From JAXLXE01 sp046328115 (GTDB taxonomy: Bacteria; Chloroflexota; UBA6077; JACCZL01): a DNA stretch of 64,000 nt. The stretch spans positions 310,001-374,000 of the forward strand of contig JAXLXE010000004.1 in NCBI GenBank assembly GCA_046328115.1, written 5' to 3'. Positions 52,540 to 60,667 of the stretch are shown piece by piece. The notes under the pieces were generated by a model, which saw nothing but the letters and a program-made list of their open reading frames with translations, was not told the DNA's origin and did no database searches. Both the position numbers and the translations under genes were made by a program. Position 1 is the stretch's first letter. Each line of letters opens with the position of its first letter.

Positions 52540-52905
52540 ATGAACGTCATCCTCTGGGTTGTCCAGGCACTCCTAGCGCTCGGGTACCTGCTGGCCGGCA
52601 GCACCAAGTTCATCCTGCCTGACGAGGAGCTCACGGCGGGCATTCCGTTCCCCGTCCTGTTCGTCAAATTCATTGGCCTCTGCGAGCTCGCGGGGGCGGT
52701 GGGCCTGATCCTCCCGCGACTGCTGCGAATCAAGCCATTTCTGACGCCACTCGCGGCGGCCGGACTGTTCATCATCATGCTGGGGGCGGTGCCGTCCGCG
52801 ATCGCCGTACTGCCGCCGGACCAGCTCGCCGTGGTGGCCCTCCCGGCCACGTTCTTGATCCTGGACGCCTTCGTGGCATACGGGCGCTGGCGACTCGTCC
52901 CATAG
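52540..52905 (+). CDS. DoxX-family membrane protein
   Basis: This 121-residue protein has four membrane helices (about 2-22, 44-63, 69-88 and 95-113) in the DoxX family pattern, with YLLAGSTKF in the first helix and GLCELAGAVGLILPRLL in the second. Related proteins have been linked to redox or thiosulfate metabolism, but the general role is unknown. The ATG at 52540 follows GGTGGAG by 6 nt. A YCII gene follows 169 nt later; DoxX and YCII genes often sit together under ArsR-type regulators. Confidence 0.85.
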   Translation: MNVILWVVQALLALGYLLAGSTKFILPDEELTAGIPFPVLFVKFIGLCELAGAVGLILPRLLRIKPFLTPLAAAGLFIIMLGAVPSAIAVLPPDQLAVVALPATFLILDAFVAYGRWRLVP

Positions 52906-53074
52906 AGACCGCGAGCAAAGCTCCCAAAATTCACCAATACTCGTCCGTCGAGCGTGTCGATTTCGGCAATCCCCGTTCGTCGTCTTAGTGAAGGAGGCAT
53001 CAAGGCCGAACCTCAGCGGCCCACTACCACTCGCGTGACACGAGAAAGCACGACTACGAACAGGGAGCAACGCG

Positions 53075-53497
53075 ATGAAAGTCATGGTCTTCGTCAAGGC
53101 GAACGCGGCATCCGAGGCTGGTGAGTTGCCCAGCTCGGAGCTCATCGAAGAGATGATGAAGTTCAACGAGCAGCTCCACGCGGCCGGCGTGATGGTGGCC
53201 GGCGAGGGACTGCACCCAAGCATGAACGGCAAGCGCGTCAGGTTTACCGGGGCAGGCCGCACCGTGATCGACGGCCCGTTCTCGGAGACCAAGGAGCTGA
53301 TCGCGGGCTTCTGGATCTGGGAGGTGAAGTCCATGGAGGAGGCCGTGGAGTGGCTCAAGCGCGCGCCGTTCAAGGACGGTGAAGAGGTCGAGCTACGGCG
53401 TATCGCCAGCTCGGAGGACTACGCCCCCGCCGCTTCGCCGGAGATCATCGCTCGGGAGAACGAGATGCGCGCGGAGCAGGAGCGGCGCAACCGCTAG
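53075..53497 (+). CDS. YCII-related (YciI-like) protein
   Basis: This 140-residue protein has a dimeric ferredoxin-like fold of the YCII superfamily: MKVMVFVKANAAS at the start, a helix (SELIEEMMKFNEQLHAAG), GEGLHPSMNGKRVRF and DGPFSETKELIAGFWIWEVKSMEEAVEWLKRAP. The conserved DGPFxETKE motif is typical of the group often found beside extracytoplasmic-function sigma factors. No sigma factor is adjacent here. The ribosome-binding site GGGAG precedes the ATG. The biochemical activity of the family is unclear. Confidence 0.9.
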   Translation: MKVMVFVKANAASEAGELPSSELIEEMMKFNEQLHAAGVMVAGEGLHPSMNGKRVRFTGAGRTVIDGPFSETKELIAGFWIWEVKSMEEAVEWLKRAPFKDGEEVELRRIASSEDYAPAASPEIIARENEMRAEQERRNR

Positions 53498-53565
53498 ACT
53501 GACCGCTGCGGGGGAGGCCGCGCGCAGCGGCCTCTCCCCGGAGTCCTCGGTCCTGGAGCGATGCC

Positions 53566-53832
53566 ATGTGCCGCAGCATCAAGACGCTGGCCAACTTCGC
53601 GCCGCCCGCCACGCAGGAAGAGATCCGCGCCGCGGCGCTCCAATTCGTCCGCAAGCTCAGCGGCACGGTCCGACCCGCCAGGGCGAACCAGGCGGTCTTC
53701 GAGCAGGCCGTTGATGAGGTGGCCGCGGTGGCGGAGCGCCTGATCCACTCCCTGCAGGCAAGCGGCCCACCCAGGGATCGCGAGACGGAGGCCGCCAGGG
53801 CAAGGCTGCGGAATCAGCGGCGATTCCAGTAG
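53566..53832 (+). CDS. DUF2277 protein
   Basis: This 88-residue helical protein begins MCRSIKTLANFAPPATQEEIRAAALQFVRKLSG, the hallmark of DUF2277, with an invariant Cys at position 2. The family occurs in Actinomycetota and Chloroflexota and has no known function. It is probably cytoplasmic. The gene lies between the YCII gene and the split ThDP decarboxylase, with GGAG some 10 nt upstream of the ATG. Confidence 0.9.
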   Translation: MCRSIKTLANFAPPATQEEIRAAALQFVRKLSGTVRPARANQAVFEQAVDEVAAVAERLIHSLQASGPPRDRETEAARARLRNQRRFQ

Positions 53833-53893
53833 CCGCCGCCCCGGCTCGACACGCGCGGGTGCCGGCCCCCACGATCCCGGCTACACTTGCGCC

Positions 53894-54409
53894 ATGAGTG
53901 ACACACCCTGGTGGGAGCTCGCGTACCAGCGGCTCAAGGCTCACGATATTCGGCTTGCCACGCACGTGCCGGACGCGGCGCTGGCGCAGCTCATCCGTCG
54001 ACTCGAGGAAGACCCGGAGATTGACGTCGTTCCGCTGGCCCGTGAGGAGGAGGGCATCGGCGTCCTGACCGGCGGTCACCTCGGTGGATGTCGCGGCGTC
54101 CTGCTCATGCAGAATAGCGGACTGGGCAACAGCGTCAACGCGCTGGCCGGCCTGGCCATGTCGTACCGCATCCCCTTCTTGATGTTCATCAGCCCGCGTG
54201 GCCGGCTCGGCGAGTTCAACCCTAGCCAGGTTCCCATGGGACGCGCCACGGAGGGGGTGCTGGCCAGTCTGAACATCGAGACCGTCACCATGGAGCGGCT
54301 GGACATGGTCGCCGAGCAGGTGGACCAGGCGGCTCGAACGTGTTTCGCTTCCAGCCTCCCGGTAGCGCTCATCGTCTCCACTCTGCTGACCGGCGGAAAG
54401 CGTGGATAG
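53894..54409 (+). CDS. ThDP decarboxylase alpha subunit (sulfopyruvate/phosphonopyruvate type)
   Basis: This 171-residue protein is the Pyr domain of a split ThDP enzyme such as sulfopyruvate decarboxylase ComD or phosphonopyruvate decarboxylase. The cofactor-activating Glu lies in PLAREEEGIGVLTGGHLGG, and LLMQNSGLGNSVNAL is the usual strand and helix after it. It overlaps the first beta gene by 8 nt. It needs a beta subunit to make the active site at their interface. The substrate is unknown; a 2-oxoacid decarboxylase is most likely. Confidence 0.85.
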   Translation: MSDTPWWELAYQRLKAHDIRLATHVPDAALAQLIRRLEEDPEIDVVPLAREEEGIGVLTGGHLGGCRGVLLMQNSGLGNSVNALAGLAMSYRIPFLMFISPRGRLGEFNPSQVPMGRATEGVLASLNIETVTMERLDMVAEQVDQAARTCFASSLPVALIVSTLLTGGKRG

Positions 54410-54959
54410 CCACGCCGCGGTCGCCCGGGTCCGCCAGCAGCTCACCGACGAGCTTGTCGTCGCCAGCCTGGGCACACCCACGGCACTCCTCAATCTGGCC
54501 GGTGACCGACCGCTCAACTTCTACATGTGGTCAGCCATGGGGCTGGCATCGTCAGTCGCCCTGGGCCTGGCCATCGCACAGCCGGATCGAAAGGTCATCG
54601 TGCTGGACGGCGACGGCTCGGCGCTCATGAACCTCAACGGCATCGTCACCGTAGGCTGGCAAGCGCCCAGCAATCTGGTCTGGATCATCCTGGAGAACGG
54701 CCTCTTCCTCGAGACCGGCGGCCAGCCCATCGCCGCCGGCAAGACGGCTGACCTGGTCGCCATCGCCCGGGGCTGCGGCATCGCCCGCGCCGAGGCGGTG
54801 AATTCGCTCGACTCCCTAGGTGCCTCGCTGGAAGCGGCCCTCGCCACCGACGAGCTTTCGTTGATCGTCGCGAAGGTCGGCCGCCAGACCACCCGCAACC
54901 ACGCGGTCCTCGACCCCATCCGGGTGAAAAACCGCTTCATGGACGCCCTGGCGTCTTGA
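54402..54959 (+). CDS. ThDP decarboxylase beta subunit, first copy
   Basis: This 185-residue protein is the PP domain that binds the pyrophosphate and Mg ion of ThDP: LDGDGSALMNLNGIVTVG (GDG...N) and ENGLFLETGGQ near residues 64-110. The N-terminal AMGLASSVALGLAIAQPDRKVIVL strand and helix are typical of ComE/phosphonopyruvate decarboxylase beta halves. The start is GTG inside the alpha gene. It is 39 nt from a second beta gene with similar sequence. Confidence 0.85.
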   Translation: MDSHAAVARVRQQLTDELVVASLGTPTALLNLAGDRPLNFYMWSAMGLASSVALGLAIAQPDRKVIVLDGDGSALMNLNGIVTVGWQAPSNLVWIILENGLFLETGGQPIAAGKTADLVAIARGCGIARAEAVNSLDSLGASLEAALATDELSLIVAKVGRQTTRNHAVLDPIRVKNRFMDALAS

Positions 54960-54998
54960 TCTCGTGAAGCCACGGCGCACCACGTTTCGGAGCACATC

Positions 54999-55556
54999 AT
55001 GGACAGCCAGGTAGCCGTCAAACTCCTGCACGATCAGCTCACGGACGAGCTTGTTATCTCCAGCCTGGGCACTCCCAGCCACCTGCTGCACCACGCCGGC
55101 CACCGTCCGTACAACTTCTACATGCGCAGCGCCATGGGCCTGGCCTCGTGCGTGGGCCTGGGCCTGGCAATCGCCCGGCCAGACCGCCGTGTGGTGATCC
55201 TGGACGGTGATGGCGCGGCCTTGATGAACTTGAGCAGCATGGTCACCGTCGGCTGGAAAGCCCCCAAGAACCTCACATGGCTGGTCCTAGAGAACCAGCT
55301 CTTCCTGGAAACAGGCGGCCAGACCATCGCGGCGGGGCGGACCACGGACATCGCCGGAGTGGGTCGGAGCTGCGGCCTCACGGCCACCGCGGCCCACGAC
55401 GAGGAGGACCTCACCTCCGCCATCCAGAAGGCCCTCACCGAACCCGGTCCCAACCTCATCGTCGCGCGGGTAGGCCCTGACTCCGTTCGGAGCCCCATCC
55501 CGGCTGACGCGGTGCGGATCAAGCACGCCTTCATGGACGCGCTCGGCACGAGCTAA
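54999..55556 (+). CDS. ThDP decarboxylase beta subunit, second copy
   Basis: This 185-residue paralogue of the preceding beta subunit shares the opening (MDSQVAVKLLHDQLTDELVISSLGTPSHLL) and the motifs LDGDGAALMNLSSMVTVG and ENQLFLETGGQTIAAG. Both copies retain the cofactor residues. Having one alpha and two betas suggests alternative alpha2beta2 enzymes with different specificity or regulation. The ATG lies 39 nt after the first beta gene. The gene converges with the ABC permease operon, 3 nt between stops. Confidence 0.85.
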   Translation: MDSQVAVKLLHDQLTDELVISSLGTPSHLLHHAGHRPYNFYMRSAMGLASCVGLGLAIARPDRRVVILDGDGAALMNLSSMVTVGWKAPKNLTWLVLENQLFLETGGQTIAAGRTTDIAGVGRSCGLTATAAHDEEDLTSAIQKALTEPGPNLIVARVGPDSVRSPIPADAVRIKHAFMDALGTS

Positions 55557-55559
55557 GAC

Positions 55560-56459
55560 TCAAGAACGCGGGTCGAGCGCGTCCCGCACCTCATCGCCAA
55601 AGCGCCCCACCGCGATTACCACCAGGCTCAGCGCTAGCCCCGGCATCGTCGAGATCCACCAGGCGTTGTTGAGGTAGCCGCGACCGTTGGCCACCACCAG
55701 GCCCCAGGACGGCTGGTCCGTGGGGGTGCCCAGCCCCAGGAAACTGAGCGAGGCCTCCGCCAGGATTACCAGCCCAACCTCCACCGTGGCGATGACCGCG
55801 AGCGGACCGATCGTGGAAGGCACCACGTGCCAGCCCAGCAGCCGCGTGTCTCCGGCGCCAAGCGCCCGCGCTGCCGTCACGAAGTCGCGCTCCCGCGCAA
55901 CCAGCGTGGCCGCCCGAGCCACCCGGGCAAACGTCACCCAGCGCGTGAGCGCCAGCGTGATGATGACGTTGAGCACGCTAGGCCCCAGGACGCCGGCGAT
56001 CAAGATAGCCAGCAGGATGGACGGAAATGCAAGCTGCACGTCCGCCAGGCGCATCGCCACCGCGTCCAGCGCCCGACCGTAGTAGCCGGCCAGCACCCCG
56101 ATCAACAGACCGGCCACGCCCGCTATCGCCACGGTGCTGATACCAACCAGCATGGAGATGCGAGCGCCCTGGAGCACCTGCGCCAACAGGTCGCGCCCAA
56201 CCTGATCGCTACCCAGCAGCGCCAACGAACCATCCGATAGCTCGCTCCCGGGCGGCTTGAGACGATCGCCGGTCCGCACCTGGAGCGCGTCGTACGGGTG
56301 CAGAATGGGGCCAATCATCGCCACCATGACGAACACGACCAGAGGCAAGCCCCCCCAGAACAACCGCCTCATCTGGCGCTGCGACCGGGTGGACCGCTTT
56401 GATGTCCGGGTACCGGCTCCGCCGGCAAGCTCCACGGCAACAGTCGCCTGCTGGCTCAC
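55560..56459 (-). CDS. Oligopeptide-type ABC permease, DppC/OppC family
   Basis: This 299-residue inner-membrane permease has about six helices after a basic N-terminus (residues about 36-56 first). The EAA cytoplasmic loop is visible as FVTAARALGAGDTRLLGWHVVPSTIGP. FLGLGTPTDQPSWGLVVANGRGYL is typical of the DppC type. Its ATG overlaps the stop of the partner permease by 4 nt. It belongs to the operon with the substrate-binding protein and the FAD oxidoreductase. No ATPase gene follows. Confidence 0.92.
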   Translation of the reverse strand: MSQQATVAVELAGGAGTRTSKRSTRSQRQMRRLFWGGLPLVVFVMVAMIGPILHPYDALQVRTGDRLKPPGSELSDGSLALLGSDQVGRDLLAQVLQGARISMLVGISTVAIAGVAGLLIGVLAGYYGRALDAVAMRLADVQLAFPSILLAILIAGVLGPSVLNVIITLALTRWVTFARVARAATLVARERDFVTAARALGAGDTRLLGWHVVPSTIGPLAVIATVEVGLVILAEASLSFLGLGTPTDQPSWGLVVANGRGYLNNAWWISTMPGLALSLVVIAVGRFGDEVRDALDPRS

Positions 56460-57376
56460 CCCAGCCGCACCCGTGGATCCAGGTAGCCATAGCTCAGGTC
56501 AACCAGGAAGTTGATCAGCACGAAGCCGGCCGTGATGTACAGCACCGCGGCCTGCACCAGCGGATAGTCACGGTTGCTGATGGCATCCACCAGGAGTCGT
56601 CCCACCCCCGGCCAGGCAAACACGTTCTCCGTGATCACCGCGCCACCCAGCAGGTGGCCAAGTTGGAGCCCGATCACCGTGATCACTGGGATGAGCATGT
56701 TGATCAGGGCATGGCGCGCGAGCACCGCGGCGCCGGTCAGGCCTTTCGCGCGCGCGGTGCGGATGTAGTCCTCCCCCAGCACGTCCAGCATGCCGCTCCG
56801 CACTAGGCGCGTGAGCACGCCGATCAGCGGCAGCGCCAGCGTCACCGCCGGCAACAGCAGATGCTGCCAGGTCTCCGAACCACCGCTGGGCAGTAGCCTG
56901 AGATTGCGAGCGAACAGCAGGATGAACATGATGCCCAGCCAGAAGCTGGGCACAGACTGGCCCAGGAGTGAGACAACCGAGACCAGCGCATCAATCCATG
57001 AGCGCGGGCGCAGCGCGGCCAGGATTCCCAGTGGAAAGCTGGTGATCAGCGCCAGAACCATCGCGCTCGCCGCGAGCCGACCCGTCTCCCCCAGCCGCTC
57101 GGCGATCGCCTGCGAGGCGGGCTGGTCCAGCCTCAGCGACATTCCGAAATCCAGGGTGACCGTCTGCGCCAGATACGTGGTGTACTGGACTACAAACGGC
57201 CGATCCAGACCCAGCCGAGCCCGGAGCGCGGCCAGATCCGCCTCCGTGGCATCCGAGCCGAGCATCAGCGCGGCCGGATCGCCGGGCGCCATCCGGACGG
57301 CCGCGAAGACAATCGTGAGCGCGCCCCACAACACGAACAAGGAGAACCCAAGGCGGCGGACGACGTAGGCGATCAC
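56456..57376 (-). CDS. Oligopeptide-type ABC permease, DppB/OppB family
   Basis: This 306-residue permease begins with MIAYVVRRLGFSLFVLWGALTIVFA, the conserved first helix of the DppB/OppB type. It contains the EAA loop YIRTARAKGLTGAAVLARHALINMLIPVI and ends in the conserved segment VDLSYGYLDPRVRLG. The GTG start lies 17 nt downstream of a long perfect hairpin in the gap after the substrate-binding gene. It pairs with the next gene to form the membrane channel. Confidence 0.92.
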   Translation of the reverse strand: MIAYVVRRLGFSLFVLWGALTIVFAAVRMAPGDPAALMLGSDATEADLAALRARLGLDRPFVVQYTTYLAQTVTLDFGMSLRLDQPASQAIAERLGETGRLAASAMVLALITSFPLGILAALRPRSWIDALVSVVSLLGQSVPSFWLGIMFILLFARNLRLLPSGGSETWQHLLLPAVTLALPLIGVLTRLVRSGMLDVLGEDYIRTARAKGLTGAAVLARHALINMLIPVITVIGLQLGHLLGGAVITENVFAWPGVGRLLVDAISNRDYPLVQAAVLYITAGFVLINFLVDLSYGYLDPRVRLG

Positions 57377-57393
57377 GCGCGAGCCCTTCGGCT

Positions 57394-57426
57394 ATCGGTC
57401 AGCCGCCGCGCGGGCGGCTGACCGAT
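57394..57426 (-). promoter_or_regulatory. Long hairpin between binding-protein and permease genes
   Basis: A perfect 14-bp stem (ATCGGTCAGCCGCC and its complement) with a 5-nt loop GCGCG lies 56 nt after the substrate-binding stop and 17 nt before the permease GTG. There is no T-tract on the minus strand. It may partly terminate transcription or stabilise the upstream message so that binding protein is made in excess, and it may mask the ribosome-binding site of the permease. Confidence 0.7.
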
Positions 57427-57461
57427 CAGCATGTTACGCGAGGCAGCACCTTACCGAGGGG

Positions 57462-57500
57462 AAACGTCACTTTGGAAAAACGTCACTTTGGGGAAACGTC
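57462..57500 (-). repeat. 16-nt tandem repeat across the binding-protein stop codon
   Basis: Read on the plus strand, AAACGTCACTTTGG starts at 57462 and 57478, with a partial third copy at 57494, a period of 16. The second unit contains the stop codon of the substrate-binding protein. The duplication lies between coding end and hairpin and looks like recent slippage. Confidence 0.7.
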
Positions 57501-59147
57501 GTAGAAGCTGTAGATGGAGCTCGGCGAGGGGACGAACCCCGTCACGGATTTGCGGTACGCAAAGTTGGAAAGCAGGTCAAACGGGAAGATGCCCGCGGCC
57601 TCCTCCCAGATGATCTTGTTAGCCTGCGCGTACAGCTCTTTGCGCTTGTTCTGGTCAACCGCCTGAGCGGCGTCATCCAGGATCTTGTCCAGCTCCGGGT
57701 TCTTGTAACCGTTGCGGTTGGCCCGGGAATGGTAGAGACGGCCTAGCGTGAAATCGGCGTCGCCGGTGGTGACGGAGTTGGTCTGCAGGTCCATGTTCCA
57801 GTTGAGCTTGATCAAGTTGTCCAGCCACTGGGCCCGCTCCTGCTCCAGGATCTTCACCTTCACGCCAATGGCGTTCCAGTACGACACCAGCGCCTGGCCG
57901 ATCTCGCGATCCTGCGGGCCGGCGCCCGAGTACCAGATCACGTCCGTCTCGAAACCGCCGGGCTTGCCTGCCTCCGCCAGAAGCTGTTTGGCCTTCGCCA
58001 CGTCGTAGGCATAGGGCGTCTGCGCCGCGTGGCCGAACACCGTTGGGGGGATCGGCGCCGTTGCCCGCTGGCCAATCCCCTTCAGCAGGTCCTTGACGAT
58101 GGTGTCCACGTCGATCGCGTGGACCATGGCCTGGCGCACCCGCTTGTCGGTGAACGGCTCGCGGCTGGAGTTGAACCAGATGAAATAGTAGTCGTACGAC
58201 GGGATGGACTCGATCTTGAGCTCCGCGTTCTTCTCCAGCGCGGGCACCTGGTCCGGCGGCAGCCGGTAGGTGAAGTCAAGCTCGCCGGTCTCGATCGCCG
58301 TCACCCGAGCCGCCACCTCGGGGATGTATTTGAACGTCAGCGTCTTCGCGGCGGGCGGGCCGGCCCAGTACTCCGCGTTTGCCTCCAGCTTCAGATCCGC
58401 GTCGGCACGCCAGGAGGAGAACTTGAACGGTCCCGTGCCAATCGGCTTGCTCCAGAAGCCGTCCGCGTTCATACCCGCGGCCGGGCCAATCGGCAGCAGC
58501 ACCGTATTGGCCACCAGCGTGCCAACCGGCACCTTGGTCTTGATCCGTACGGTCTGCGGATCGGGTGTCTCGATGGTGTCCACCTGGGCCCAGAGCGGTG
58601 CCACTGGCCCCTTCTGCGCCACGACTCGCTCAATGGTGGCCTTCACGTCCGCCGAGCTCAGCGCGCTCCCATCATGGAACTTCACCCCCTGGCGCAAGGT
58701 AAACACCGTGATCGTGGGCTCCGGGTTGGTCCAGCCGGTCGCCAGGTTGGGGACGATGTTGCCCGTCTTCGGATCGCGCTTGACCAGCGTCTCCAGCACG
58801 TGCTGCATGGCCGTATGGGTCTCGCGATCCACGGACTGTGCGCCGTGCGGGTCAAGCGTGGTCAGCTTGGCGGCCAGACCAATCTTCAGGTCACCGTTTG
58901 GCGTGCGCGCGGCCGGCTTCGCGGCCTCCGTGGGCTTGGCCGCGGGCGGCGCCACCGTGGGCACCACGGCAGGCTTGGGCGCCTCGGTCGGCTTGGCCTC
59001 CGCGGGCTTTGCCGGCGCCGCGGTGGGTTTTGACTCGGCCGGCTTCGAACTGGGCGCGGCGGCCGGCGCACACGCCACTACCAGCGCCAATCCAAGCGCA
59101 ATCGCGAGCGCGGCACCGCGGCCGCCTCGCCAACTCAGAGACCTCAC
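57483..59147 (-). CDS. Oligopeptide-type ABC substrate-binding lipoprotein
   Basis: This 554-residue lipoprotein has a lipobox (LALVVAC, Cys about 26) and a long Pro/Ala/Lys/Thr-rich linker (about 27-84), a feature common in Chloroflexota. The SBP_bac_5 domain that follows has LDPHGAQSVDRETHTAMQHVLETLV, VKFHDGSALSSADVKATIERV and GTGPFKFSSW. It binds peptides, nickel complexes, opines or sugars; the ligand cannot be read. Its start overlaps the FAD oxidoreductase stop (ATGA). The linker suggests it extends from the cell surface. Confidence 0.93.
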   Translation of the reverse strand: MRSLSWRGGRGAALAIALGLALVVACAPAAAPSSKPAESKPTAAPAKPAEAKPTEAPKPAVVPTVAPPAAKPTEAAKPAARTPNGDLKIGLAAKLTTLDPHGAQSVDRETHTAMQHVLETLVKRDPKTGNIVPNLATGWTNPEPTITVFTLRQGVKFHDGSALSSADVKATIERVVAQKGPVAPLWAQVDTIETPDPQTVRIKTKVPVGTLVANTVLLPIGPAAGMNADGFWSKPIGTGPFKFSSWRADADLKLEANAEYWAGPPAAKTLTFKYIPEVAARVTAIETGELDFTYRLPPDQVPALEKNAELKIESIPSYDYYFIWFNSSREPFTDKRVRQAMVHAIDVDTIVKDLLKGIGQRATAPIPPTVFGHAAQTPYAYDVAKAKQLLAEAGKPGGFETDVIWYSGAGPQDREIGQALVSYWNAIGVKVKILEQERAQWLDNLIKLNWNMDLQTNSVTTGDADFTLGRLYHSRANRNGYKNPELDKILDDAAQAVDQNKRKELYAQANKIIWEEAAGIFPFDLLSNFAYRKSVTGFVPSPSSIYSFYDVSPK

Positions 59148-60568
59148 GGGGCACCTCCACTCTGACTTGCCCTACGGGTAGCGTCATCCCCCAGGTATGC
59201 GCCCTGGCGGACCATGGTCTGCTGCAGCCATGGAATCGGGACTTTACGAGGCTCCACCCCCTCGGCCACCGCCAGCGCGGCGGCGGTGCCCGCGGCCTGG
59301 CCCATGGCAAACGAGGGTGGCATGACCCGGATGGCGCCCAGCGCCTCGTGATCCGCCGAGACGCAACGCCCCGCCACCAGCAGACTGTCTCGGTTGATCG
59401 GCACCAGCGACCGGTAGGGAATCTGGTACAGGTTGGCGATGGGTCGCTGGTCCTGACTGCCCCCCTTGGTCCCGTCCGGGCTGTGCACGTCAATCGGGTA
59501 GCCGCAGTAGGCGATCACGTCGTCAAACTCGCGACCGCTCGCCAGGTCCTCCACCGTCAGCGTGTATTCACCGACGATGCGGCGCGTCTCACGCACGCCG
59601 ATCATGGCCGCGGTGTCCAGCAGCGTGCAGTTCTCCAGCCCCGGGCAGTGCTCACGGAAGAACTTGAGCAGGAACATCACCTGCCGCCGCCCCTCTATCT
59701 CAGCCGTGGTCAGATCGCGCACGTCCGTACCGTCCAGGCGCTGCAGCCGGGTCGTGTTCACCCGCCAGATGCCCGGTTCCGGCGTACGGTAGATGCCAAC
59801 CGCCTCGCGGGGGATCGGGAACTCATCCCTCGCACGGGCGGCCCGAACGATCGTCTCGAACAGGCGGCTCTCCTCCGGATGCTCCGTCCGGTAGGCGCGG
59901 ACCTTGTCGTCGTCCACGTTCGCAATGCGGAAGAACAGTGTCATCGGTTGCATCAAGCCGTCGCTGTCGCGTCCCTTGTGGAACGGCACGTCCGCCCTTG
60001 TGGCAACGTCCGCGTCTGCCGAGCAGTCAATAGTGACCTTGGCGCGGATCGCCTCCAGCCCCGACTTGCTGGTGACCACGATGCCCGCCACCCGGTTCTC
60101 CTCGACCAGCGAGTCCACCATCACGGTGTGCAGGCGCAGGTCAACCCCCGCCTCCAGGCACATCTCCGCCGCCACCAGCTTGACCATCTCCGGATCGAAC
60201 GGCGTCACGCGGTGGTGGCCGTGGGAGATGAAGCCAGAGAAGTCGGTTCCCCCCTCCACCGTCCGCGGGTGGATGGCTCCGCCCAGCTTCTCGGCCCGCT
60301 CCACCAGCTCCTCGAAGACGCCCTTGATGAGCTGGATCTTCCCGTCGCAGCTATAAGAGGTCATGAACGGGCCGACCAGCCCGGCCGTGGCATTGCCGCC
60401 CAGGAAACCGAACCGCTCGATCAGCACGGTCCGGGCGCCGTTCCGCGCCGCCGCGACCGCCGCGCCGATGCCGGCTGGGCCACCACCCACCACGAGCACG
60501 TCGCAGTCGGCAACCACGGGTACGTCTTTTCGATAAGAGACTGATCGATCAGAGTCTGTCTGGGTCAT
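59144..60568 (-). CDS. FAD-dependent oxidoreductase (FAD_oxidored family)
   Basis: This 474-residue protein has the N-terminal dinucleotide motif VLVVGGGPAGIGAAVAAARNGA (about 24-45), the family segment RFGFLGGNATAGLVGPFM, a second FAD contact VTIDCSADADVAT and the C-terminal MPPSFAMGQAAGTAAALA. Such enzymes often have unknown substrates and occur near ABC transporters, where they may begin catabolism of the imported compound. It is the first gene of the operon with the binding protein and two permeases. It is likely soluble. Confidence 0.9.
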   Translation of the reverse strand: MTQTDSDRSVSYRKDVPVVADCDVLVVGGGPAGIGAAVAAARNGARTVLIERFGFLGGNATAGLVGPFMTSYSCDGKIQLIKGVFEELVERAEKLGGAIHPRTVEGGTDFSGFISHGHHRVTPFDPEMVKLVAAEMCLEAGVDLRLHTVMVDSLVEENRVAGIVVTSKSGLEAIRAKVTIDCSADADVATRADVPFHKGRDSDGLMQPMTLFFRIANVDDDKVRAYRTEHPEESRLFETIVRAARARDEFPIPREAVGIYRTPEPGIWRVNTTRLQRLDGTDVRDLTTAEIEGRRQVMFLLKFFREHCPGLENCTLLDTAAMIGVRETRRIVGEYTLTVEDLASGREFDDVIAYCGYPIDVHSPDGTKGGSQDQRPIANLYQIPYRSLVPINRDSLLVAGRCVSADHEALGAIRVMPPSFAMGQAAGTAAALAVAEGVEPRKVPIPWLQQTMVRQGAYLGDDATRRASQSGGAP

Positions 60569-60667
60569 TCTGGACGTCGCCTCAGCTTTGCGGCATCCCG
60601 TCTCCGGGCGGACGCAAGCGTAGCACGTCGCCCCCGATCCGTCCCCAGGAAATCAGTCCCCGACGAA

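Noticed and set aside
52906..53074. Possible small gene between DoxX and YCII (AAGGAGG near 52993)
   Set aside because: A Shine-Dalgarno-like AAGGAGG is present, but no ATG, GTG or TTG follows at the right distance with an open frame.
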